NCBI GenBank assembly: GCA_019508105.1
Contig: JAEKMB010000221.1
Coordinates: 1 to 5,214, forward strand
Source: Alphaproteobacteria bacterium
GTDB taxonomy: Bacteria; Pseudomonadota; Alphaproteobacteria; Micropepsales; Micropepsaceae
Direction: 5' to 3'
Length of the DNA: 5,214 nucleotides
A program made the translations under genes and the position numbers. The notes under the pieces were generated by a model. It was not told where the DNA came from and did not search any database. It was given only the letters and a program-made list of their open reading frames with translations. Position 1 is the first letter of the stretch. Each line of letters starts with the position of its first letter. Below are positions 1 through 4,744 of the stretch, piece after piece.

Positions 1-112
1 CGCAGGCCGAAAAAAACGCTTTCCAGTTCTTGCGCGTGCTTTTGATGTGGTGAAGCCGATGGGTGCAGTCCGCCAGGGTGCCGTCCAGATCGAAAAGATA
101 GCAGCGCGGCAT
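1..112 (-). CDS. HAD-superfamily phosphatase, polynucleotide kinase 3'-phosphatase-like (N-terminal part only)
   Basis: Only the first 37 codons lie in the window; the gene continues past base 1. The protein begins MPRCYLFDLDGTLADCTHRL. The DLDGT signature at residues 8-12 is HAD motif I: Asp8 would be the phosphorylated nucleophile and Asp10 the general acid/base, with bound Mg2+. The following T-H-R-L-H-H and K-N-W-K-A-F-F stretch resembles the phosphatase domain of T4-type polynucleotide kinase, which removes 3'-phosphates from nucleic acid ends. Other HAD hydrolases are possible, since the rest of the catalytic residues are not visible. The start lies four bases after the stop of the 62-residue gene, so the two are probably co-transcribed and translationally coupled. 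No signal peptide is seen, so a cytoplasmic enzyme is expected. The HAD family call is firm; the sub-family is inference. Confidence 0.8.
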   Translation of the reverse strand, partial: MPRCYLFDLDGTLADCTHRLHHIKSTRKNWKAFFSAC

Positions 113-116
113 CGCG

Positions 117-305
117 TCAGTGTTTCGGCGCGCCTTTGGGGGCATGATTGTGTTTGTTGTGCTCGCTCTCCTGGTTCATGCCATGCTCGCTGACCGCGAA
201 CTCGCTCTGGCGCGCGGATTTATCGGCGCTGCGCAGGGTGGATGGCTCTGTGGTCCGTGCCGGCTGGCGGTTCTGCTTGACCTGCTCGTACGTCTTGGAA
301 GCCAT
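117..305 (-). CDS. Small hydrophilic His/Asn/Lys-rich protein of unknown function (62 aa)
   Basis: I do not recognise this protein. It is 62 residues, begins MASKTYEQVKQNRQ and is almost wholly polar and probably disordered. It has no signal peptide or membrane segment. The tail is rich in His, Asn, Lys and Pro (HNKHNHAPKGAPKH), which could bind metal or nucleic acid, but that is speculation. The frame stays open further upstream to 422. I chose the ATG at 305 because an excellent Shine-Dalgarno sequence, AGAAGGAG (312-319), lies six bases before it, and the upstream residues look like untranslated sequence. The stop is four bases before the ATG of the HAD phosphatase gene, an operon-like spacing. 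The upstream protease-like gene ends 132 bases earlier, so this gene may have its own promoter, though I could not identify one. Confidence 0.65.
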   Translation of the reverse strand: MASKTYEQVKQNRQPARTTEPSTLRSADKSARQSEFAVSEHGMNQESEHNKHNHAPKGAPKH

Positions 306-437
306 TTTTGTCTCCTTCTGGGGATGGAACTCCTCAGCAGAAAACGTGCCGCACGGTCTTTGGTGCCTTGGGCGCGGCTCTCGATTGGGTTCCGGGAATG
401 CGCAGGACGCGGACGCCATCAATCGGCAATTTTGGCT

Positions 438-1381
438 TCAAAAAGGAGGCGAAAATGCTACCCGGCTAAGCGTCACCGCGGACGCGGCCACGCAGGTCAA
501 AAAGTCACCATTGCCGGACCTGTGAACGGACAGGTCAGGCATTTGCGAGCATTGGCCGGAAAACAGCAGGGGAGGCGCGGCGAACTCGTCAATAAAGATC
601 GGGCTCTTGGCCACCGCCTGGCTGGGTATGCAGTTGGCATGGTCCAAGCTGGTGGCCTGGATCAGCGCCCGCGAACTGCATTCCGAGAGCTGTTGCACCC
701 ATTGCGCCCGGTAGGTCAGGCTGTTCATGCCATAAAGGCTGGCGCGGCGTGCCACGGTGACCTCATCCCAGGCCGGATCTTTTTGCGGGAAGGCTTCTGC
801 GATTTGTTCCACCGTCAGGAATTTCATCTGCTCCGGCGGCACGGCGAACATCATATTCGCCAGGAACGTTCCGACATGCATTTCCTCAAGGTAGGACAGC
901 AATTCCTTGTGCAATGTCGTGAAGTATTCGCTCAAATCCGCTTCGCTATGATTTCTCGCATCGGTGAAATAGGGCCTGTGAATGCCGATACGACCGGCTG
1001 CGTCGGCCAGGTCGACACGTTCGACAGCGCCGGCCAAAAGGAAGACACAGGCGCTGGTGCAGATTTGCCTGGTGGTGATCAAGGCGTTGGCGGAACGCAG
1101 GTACCGTCCCAGCTTCATGCTTTCTTCGAGATCCCCGCCGCTGCTCTCCACCTCCACCCACAGCCATTGCCGCGGATCGAAACTGGAGGACGGCGCTTTT
1201 TCCACGAGGGACTGGATCAGCCGCCTGGGCTTGGCTTTTTGCAGTTCGCCGATAATGCGGTTTGCATCCCCCGGCGCAACATGGCGCGCGCCGGACCCGC
1301 TGCCGACCAGATGGCAAGGGTCGCGGCGATGACGGCTGCAGCTATTTTGGCTTGGCGAACAATGGGGATCATGCGTTCCAT
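438..1381 (-). CDS. Exported ClpP/crotonase-fold serine protease-like protein, apparently frameshifted near its N-terminus
   Basis: The body of the protein (about 1270 to 438) has the hallmarks of secreted ClpP-like proteins (COG3904-type). These are a VEVESSGGDLEESMKLG segment, equivalent to the glycine-rich SPGG region of the fold, then ICTSACVFLLAGA, whose Ser-Ala matches the nucleophile position, then GRIGIHRPYF, whose His is the likely catalytic base. The export signal is in another frame. From the ATG at 1381 (or 1372) it reads MERMIPIVRQAKIAAAVIAA and then TLAIWSAAGPARA, a classic signal peptide, and hits a stop at 1217. Adding one G in the run complementary to 1268-1272 joins both frames into a 314-residue protein with Ser110 and His135. 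The body frame itself is open only from a GTG at 1406 with no ribosome binding site, and its first ~46 residues look out of frame. So this is a true frameshift, a sequencing error or slippage. The substrate is unknown; the location is probably the periplasm. Confidence 0.72.
1268..1272 (-). other. Candidate frameshift site: run of five G on the coding strand
   Basis: The coding strand reads CGCCGGGGGATGC here. With six G instead of five, the signal-peptide frame (ending ...ARAMLRRG) runs straight into the protease-like body (DANRIIGELQK...). Homopolymers of this kind are common sites of indels and sequencing errors. The shift must lie between the signal peptide end (about 1283) and the stop at 1217. 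This run is the only homopolymer of five or more in the first half of that interval, but a run of five A further on (coding strand near 1236-1240) is a second candidate. Confidence 0.55.
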
Positions 1382-1501
1382 CGGTTGCGGAAATATTGAA
1401 TCCCACTTTAGGCGTGTTCTATTTTTTGCCGGTAAACCGGGCCCTGTGCATTTTAGGCAAATACTGTTTGAGGATGGGGATGGCCTACACGGGCCCGCAT
1501 T

Positions 1502-1515
1502 GGCGGCATGCCGCC
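1502..1515. promoter_or_regulatory. Perfect 14-bp palindrome in the divergent intergenic region
   Basis: GGCGGCATGCCGCC is a perfect palindrome. It lies between the divergent protease-like gene (start 1381) and the EF-hand gene (start 1627), just upstream of the candidate promoter of the latter. A second dyad follows at once, TAACAC-N11-GTGTTA (1517-1539), overlapping the candidate -35. A third, CCGGT-AA-ACCGG, is at 1429-1440, nearer the leftward gene. The lack of a T run after any of them argues against terminators. Operator function is inferred only from symmetry and location. Confidence 0.3.
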
Positions 1516-1537
1516 TTAACACAGCGATTCATCGTGT

Positions 1538-1566
1538 TAGACTGATCCGGCGCCGTGGCTTATATG
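1538..1566 (+). promoter_or_regulatory. Candidate sigma-70-type promoter of the EF-hand gene
   Basis: TAGACT (-35, four of six matches to TTGACA) and TATATG (-10, four of six matches to TATAAT) are separated by 17 bases and would start transcription about 50 bases before the ATG at 1627. The match is moderate and could be chance. The dyad TAACAC-N11-GTGTTA overlaps the -35. Confidence 0.3.
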
Positions 1567-1626
1567 GGTATGCGCAGCATTTTAGCGCGGCATTTAACCA
1601 TTCATTTTGGATATCCAGGAGAAGTC

Positions 1627-1875
1627 ATGAAGAGAGTTTTGCTCCTTGCGGCCCTGCTGATGCCGGCCGCCATGTCCGCCGCTTTGGCCCAGCCCAGCCC
1701 GTCCGAGATCATCGCCAATGATGACAAGAATGGTGACAAGGCTATCGACAGGGCGGAATGGGCGGCCAGCCCCGCCCCCATCCCATTCCCGGACGAGGCC
1801 GACACCAACAAGGACGGCAAGATCGACCAGGCCGAACTCGAGGCCCTGTTTGCCAAGGGCCCGCCCGGCAACTGA
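1627..1875 (+). CDS. Small exported protein with two EF-hand calcium-binding loops (82 aa)
   Basis: The 82-residue product has a signal peptide, MKRVLLLAALLMPAAMSAALA, ending at residue 21 (ALA|Q), so it should be exported to the periplasm. Two canonical 12-residue EF-hand loops follow. Loop 1 is DKNGDKAIDRAE (residues 33-44) and loop 2 is DTNKDGKIDQAE (59-70). Both have acidic or Asn ligands at positions 1, 3 and 5, Ile at 8 and Glu at 12, so Ca2+ binding is well supported. The loops are joined by a Pro/Ala-rich linker. The ATG at 1627 was chosen over upstream in-frame starts because AGGAG (1617-1621) lies five bases before it and the signal peptide begins there. Small proteins like this occur in many proteobacteria, usually without a known role, probably as calcium sensors or buffers. 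The next gene is 83 bases downstream and has its own candidate promoter, so co-transcription is uncertain. Confidence 0.88.
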   Translation: MKRVLLLAALLMPAAMSAALAQPSPSEIIANDDKNGDKAIDRAEWAASPAPIPFPDEADTNKDGKIDQAELEALFAKGPPGN

Positions 1876-1901
1876 TCGCTTTGGGAAGGTCACGGACGCC
1901 C

Positions 1902-1930
1902 TTCAGATCGCCACCGGACACTGTTATTGT
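1902..1930 (+). promoter_or_regulatory. Candidate promoter of the metallo-hydrolase gene
   Basis: TTCAGA (1902-1907) and TATTGT (1925-1930) each match four of six consensus sigma-70 positions and are 17 bases apart. The -10 lies inside the left arm of the perfect dyad at 1922-1943, an arrangement in which a bound repressor would block RNA polymerase. The assignment rests on spacing and position alone. Confidence 0.3.
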
Positions 1931-1943
1931 CTGAGCAATAACA
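1922..1943. promoter_or_regulatory. Perfect 8-bp dyad (operator-like) before the metallo-hydrolase gene
   Basis: TGTTATTG and CAATAACA are exact inverted copies separated by TCTGAG. The dyad ends three bases before the purine-rich ribosome binding site (GGGGGAGG, 1946-1953). It is A/T-rich in a G/C-rich neighbourhood. Size and symmetry fit a dimeric repressor site (TetR- or MarR-like in form). As RNA it could instead form a hairpin next to the ribosome binding site. No regulator gene lies in the window. Confidence 0.5.
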
Positions 1944-1958
1944 AAGGGGGAGGCTGCC

Positions 1959-2960
1959 ATGAAAGCATATGCTCTTTTCACCGTGCTTGCCGCGGCCATC
2001 GCCATACCGGCAACCGCGCAAACACCCCTCGGCGAAATCGACAGCCATATCGCCGCGGCCAAGACCGCCGCCGGCCTCGATTATCGCGCCACCTTCGTCA
2101 ATCTCTGCTTCCCCACGCCCTTGCCGGGCGGCCCGCGCGGCGGCGCCGCGCTACTGATTCCGCGGCCCGCGCCCGACCGGGGAATCTGGTACGCCTCGCC
2201 CTATCAGGTATTCGACAATCTTTATTGGCTGGGCACGCGGCAACATTCCTCCTGGGCGCTGAAAACCAGCGCCGGACTGATCATCATCGACACCAACTTC
2301 GCCTGGGCGACGCAGCCGGAGATCCTGGATGGCCTGACCAAGCTGCATCTGAGCCCCAGGGACATCAAATATGTCATCCTCAGCCATGCTCATGGCGACC
2401 ATGACCAGGGCGTCGCCACCCTGCAGAGCAAATTCGGCGCCAAGGTCGTGATGGGCGGCCCCGACTGGGATGCCACCTTGAAACGCGCCCCCGATGTGGC
2501 GGGCGGCGTGCCGGTGCGCGGGCCGGGCGACATTGCAGTGGGACCTGAAGGCACCAAGGTCACCTTGGGCGACACCGCGGTGGACATCGTCTTCACACCG
2601 GGCCACACCCCTGGCACCCTGTCTTATATCTTCCCGGTCAAGGACAAGGGCAAGACGGTGATGGTGGCCTATTCCGGCGGCACCCTGACCGGCGCCTTCG
2701 GCAGTGACGCCAAACGCTGGGACGAATATATCGATTCCCAAAAGCGCCTGGCCCAGGCGGCGGCGGCCGCCGGCGCCTCGGTGATCCTCTCCAACCATAG
2801 CGAATATGACAATGCCTATACTAAGGCGCGGCTGGTGGGCGTGAAGCGCGAAGTGGGCGAAGACAATCCCTTCATCGCCGGATCACAAAGCGTGCAGAAC
2901 TACTTCACAGTGATGCAGGAATGCGCCACCGCATCCAAGTTGCGCAACATGGCGAAATAG
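1959..2960 (+). CDS. Exported metallo-beta-lactamase-fold hydrolase, subclass B3-like (333 aa)
   Basis: The protein starts with a signal peptide, MKAYALFTVLAAAIAIPATA, cleaved near residue 20-21, so it should act in the periplasm. The di-zinc signature is complete: HAHGDH at 143-148 (His143, His145, Asp147, His148), His216 in TPGHTPGT and His280 in LSNHSEYD. This ligand set, with the third ligand in a GHTPG block and Asp/His/His for the second zinc, is that of subclass B3 beta-lactamases and related hydrolases. The LIIIDTNFAW strand before the motif is also typical of the fold. Length is somewhat above B3 lactamases because of a longer N-terminus. Whether it cleaves beta-lactams cannot be told; many such chromosomal proteins act on other esters, lactones or amides. 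The ribosome binding site GGGAGG sits five bases before the ATG. The dehydratase-like gene follows after 37 bases, so they probably form an operon and may share a pathway. Confidence 0.9.
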   Translation: MKAYALFTVLAAAIAIPATAQTPLGEIDSHIAAAKTAAGLDYRATFVNLCFPTPLPGGPRGGAALLIPRPAPDRGIWYASPYQVFDNLYWLGTRQHSSWALKTSAGLIIIDTNFAWATQPEILDGLTKLHLSPRDIKYVILSHAHGDHDQGVATLQSKFGAKVVMGGPDWDATLKRAPDVAGGVPVRGPGDIAVGPEGTKVTLGDTAVDIVFTPGHTPGTLSYIFPVKDKGKTVMVAYSGGTLTGAFGSDAKRWDEYIDSQKRLAQAAAAAGASVILSNHSEYDNAYTKARLVGVKREVGEDNPFIAGSQSVQNYFTVMQECATASKLRNMAK

Positions 2961-2997
2961 ACGGCCGGCGCGCAACCGGCCCATCAGGGAGCCTCTC

Positions 2998-4257
2998 ATG
3001 ACATTGTGGAATCGCCGGCGCACGCTGGCACATCTGGGCTGTGCCGGCGGCGCCGCGCTGTGGCTGACGCCTTCGGCCGACGCGCTGGGCCTGGGTGCCG
3101 ACAAGATCAAGGTGATCCGCTATTACGCCAATCCGGGCGATGCCCAAGGCCGCCAGGGCCAGCCGATGGTCAACCAATCCACCAATGTGGTGATCATCGA
3201 AACCGAAAGCGGCCTCAAGGGCATCGGCGAAGGCGGCGAGCCCCGCACCATGGAGGAATGCGCCGCCATGCTGATCGGGCAGGATGCGCTGCGCAGCGAA
3301 AATATGTGGCAGCGCATGATGCGCGGCTATTTCTATCCCGCAGGGCGGGAAAAGATTCATTCCCTGGGCGCGCTGGACCTGGCGCTGTGGGACCTTAAGG
3401 GCAAGGCGGCGGGCTGGCCGGTATGGCAATTGCTGGGCGGCAAGTCGCGCGATTATGTCGAACTCTATGCCACGGCATTCCCACGCCCCAGCGCCGGCGC
3501 CAGCATCGGCGACACCGCGCGCGCCTGCCGCGATGCCGGCTTTCGGGTTTATCGCAGCGCCGCCGATATCGGCGGCGGCCGCGAGGTGGACCGCTTCGCC
3601 CTGGTGCGGCGGATGTATGAGGACTGCGCCGCCATGCAGAAGGCGGCCGGCGATGGCGGCTGGGCGCTGGATTTCCACACCGAGCTGGACCCGCCCGACG
3701 CCATGCGCCTGTGCCAGATGATTGAGGATGCCCAGCTCGCGCCCTATTTCTGCGAGGACCTGATCCGCAGCGAGAATGTCGACGCCTATGAGACCATGCG
3801 CCAGCACACCAAGCTTCCGATCGCGGTGGGCGAGCAGTTCGGCTACAAATGGGACGTCAACAAGCTGATTGAGCGCCAGCTGATCGACTATGCCCGTGTC
3901 ACCCTGCCCAATGTCGGCGGCATCAGCGAGTTCATGAAGATCGTGGCGCTGGCCGAGATCCATTATGTCGGCATGATTCCGCATTTCACCGGCCCGATCG
4001 CGGAAGCCGCTTTGGTCAACTGCCTGACGGCCACCTCGGTGCCGGCGCTGATGGAAATGCTGGGCAATGGCCAGCGCACCTGGCCCTATCTGCCCAAAGT
4101 CTATGATTTCAAGGACGGCAAGCTCTGGCCCAACACCCGCCCGGGCCTGGGCGTGGAAGTGGATGTGAGCAAGCTGACCAAGATCGGCGAATACGCCACC
4201 TATCGCGCCGGCATGGCTCTCAATCACCGGCCGGACGGTTCTTTCACCAACTGGTAG
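2998..4257 (+). CDS. Tat-exported enolase-superfamily enzyme, sugar-acid dehydratase/mandelate racemase-like (419 aa)
   Basis: The N-terminus has a twin-arginine signal, WNRRRTLAHLG followed by a hydrophobic stretch to about residue 30, so a folded, metal-loaded enzyme is probably exported to the periplasm. The rest fits the enolase superfamily: an N-terminal capping domain (about 36-150, with LGALDLALWDLKGK) and a TIM barrel. Likely Mg2+ ligands are Asp225 (in LDFHTELD), Glu253 (CEDL) and Glu279 (VGEQ). Asp-x-His (225-227) and His329 (IPHFTGP) match the acid and base of galactonate-dehydratase-type enzymes, which remove water from sugar acids. The Asp normally paired with the catalytic His appears to be Thr302 (VTLPNVGGISE), and the second-strand Lys appears to be Arg186, so the true substrate and reaction are unknown. 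AGGGAG lies six bases before the ATG. It follows the metallo-hydrolase by 37 bases, which contain a GGCCGG-N7-CCGGCC hairpin (2963-2981) without a T run. Confidence 0.88.
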   Translation: MTLWNRRRTLAHLGCAGGAALWLTPSADALGLGADKIKVIRYYANPGDAQGRQGQPMVNQSTNVVIIETESGLKGIGEGGEPRTMEECAAMLIGQDALRSENMWQRMMRGYFYPAGREKIHSLGALDLALWDLKGKAAGWPVWQLLGGKSRDYVELYATAFPRPSAGASIGDTARACRDAGFRVYRSAADIGGGREVDRFALVRRMYEDCAAMQKAAGDGGWALDFHTELDPPDAMRLCQMIEDAQLAPYFCEDLIRSENVDAYETMRQHTKLPIAVGEQFGYKWDVNKLIERQLIDYARVTLPNVGGISEFMKIVALAEIHYVGMIPHFTGPIAEAALVNCLTATSVPALMEMLGNGQRTWPYLPKVYDFKDGKLWPNTRPGLGVEVDVSKLTKIGEYATYRAGMALNHRPDGSFTNW

Positions 4258-4393
4258 CGCAAGGCGCCTCGCCGGTGACGTGAAACGAAGGAAGTTTGGC
4301 ACAGCAACGCGCATCTTGCGCAGCAAAGATCTCGGAGTGCTGCTGCAAGCCACGGAGTCGGACGCGAGAAATTTATTTCGCGTGCGGATGGAA

Positions 4394-4496
4394 CGCCGTC
4401 ATACCAGCAACACGAAGGCGCCACGAATTGGCCGCAACTCCGGCACGGCGATGTCAATTTCAAAACAGCGATGAATGCAGTTGATGCTTGAAAAAG
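4394..4496 (+). repeat. Tandem repeat, copy 1 (103 bp)
   Basis: It begins CGCCGTCAT and ends GATGCTTGAAAAAG, and is directly followed by copy 2. Counting by eye, about 91 of 105 aligned columns are identical, with about 12 substitutions and two single-base gaps. The best-conserved blocks are AAGGCGCCACGAATT and GATGAATGCA, followed by TTGATGCTTGAAAAA. Substitutions are not arranged in threes, and the two gaps break frame, so the repeat is not protein-coding. Confidence 0.9.
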
Positions 4497-4601
4497 CGCC
4501 GTCATGTCAGCGACACCAAGGCGCCACGAATTCGCCGCAACTTCCGACACCACAATGTCAATTCTCAAAACAGTGATGAATGCAATTGATGCTTGAAAAA
4601 T
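4497..4601 (+). repeat. Tandem repeat, copy 2 (105 bp)
   Basis: It begins CGCCGTCATGTCAGCGACAC directly after copy 1 and ends GATGCTTGAAAAAT. The unit carries GGCGCC and, in this copy, GAATTC within ACGAATTCGCC. It ends about 100 bases before the -24 element of the sigma-54 promoter. Function is unknown. It could be a dispersed intergenic repeat family or a protein-binding array. Confidence 0.9.
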
Positions 4602-4619
4602 CGCGCTGATTTGGAATCG

Positions 4620-4640
4620 TACGCGCGGTGCGTAAAGCAC
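4620..4640. promoter_or_regulatory. Candidate upstream activator site: two overlapping dyads
   Basis: TACGC-N5-GCGTA (4620-4634) overlaps GTGC-GTAAA-GCAC (4628-4640). These lie about 85-105 bases before the predicted transcription start (about 4724), the usual distance for enhancer sites of sigma-54 activators. The arms are short, so chance is possible; position is the main support. Confidence 0.35.
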
Positions 4641-4668
4641 TACAACATTCGGAACTCCGTACACGGCG

Positions 4669-4681
4669 CAACCGATTGATT
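4669..4681 (-). promoter_or_regulatory. IHF-binding-site consensus match
   Basis: The minus strand reads AATCAATCGGTTG, which fits the IHF core consensus WATCAANNNNTTR at every defined position. It lies between the candidate activator site and the -24 element, where IHF typically bends DNA to bring a bound activator to sigma-54 polymerase. Confidence 0.5.
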
Positions 4682-4696
4682 TCAAAGCGACGTGAA

Positions 4697-4712
4697 TTGG
4701 CACATTCCTTGC
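4697..4712 (+). promoter_or_regulatory. Sigma-54 (RpoN) promoter, -24/-12 type
   Basis: TTGGCAC-ATTCC-TTGC matches the sigma-54 core TGGCAC-N5-TTGC exactly, with the invariant GG and GC ten bases apart. Transcription would start about 12 bases after the GC, near 4724, leaving a ~21-base leader that contains the ribosome binding site of the gene starting at 4745. The orientation and distance to that gene are right. Confidence 0.75.
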
Positions 4713-4744
4713 GAAGTTTTCTCCGTCGCGTGATGGAGAGAATC

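Larger units (their letters stand above)
4258..4744. other. 487-base intergenic region: no convincing gene; repeats plus promoter elements
   Basis: No reading frame here looks coding. The first part (4258-4393) shows a short dyad, ATCTT-N8-AAGAT (near 4313-4330), and an imperfect palindrome at 4362-4383, ACGCG-AG-AAAT-TT-ATTT-CGCGT, neither followed by a T run. No clear terminator of the upstream gene is seen. The second part (4394-4601) is a tandem repeat. The third part (4602-4744) carries the dyad, IHF-like site and sigma-54 promoter of the next gene, listed separately. Base composition is visibly less G/C-rich than in the genes to the left. Confidence 0.7.

Noticed and set aside
120..1721. 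Long plus-strand open frame (533 codons)
   Set aside because: It is antisense to the protease-like gene and the 62-residue gene, has no domain I recognise, lacks a good ribosome binding site, and overlaps the EF-hand signal peptide. It is a by-product of high GC content.
2963..2981. GGCCGG-N7-CCGGCC hairpin between the metallo-hydrolase and enolase-superfamily genes as a terminator
   Set aside because: No T run follows, and the next ribosome binding site is only a few bases on. At most it is an RNA-stability or attenuating element.
4294..4310. A second sigma-54-like site (TTGGCAC followed by AGCAACGCG)
   Set aside because: The -12 GC is not ten bases after GG, and no gene follows in the right place.
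2905..4353. Long minus-strand open frame (482 codons) opposite the enolase-superfamily gene
   Set aside because: It is Ala/Gly/His-rich with no recognisable motif, is fully antisense to a gene with clear active-site residues, and has no ribosome binding site.
4458..4495. TTTCAA...TTGAAA hairpin inside the tandem repeat as a structured RNA
   Set aside because: The stem is broken in copy 2 (TCTCAA) without a compensating change, so pairing is not supported.
4394..4601. CRISPR array
   Set aside because: There are only two long diverged units joined without spacers.
4224..4703. Minus-strand open frame with an internal protein-level repeat (FQAS...AFI.VL)
   Set aside because: The apparent protein repeat is only the translated tandem DNA repeat, and the net two-base length difference between copies breaks its register. 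It has no ribosome binding site and overlaps the sigma-54 promoter.
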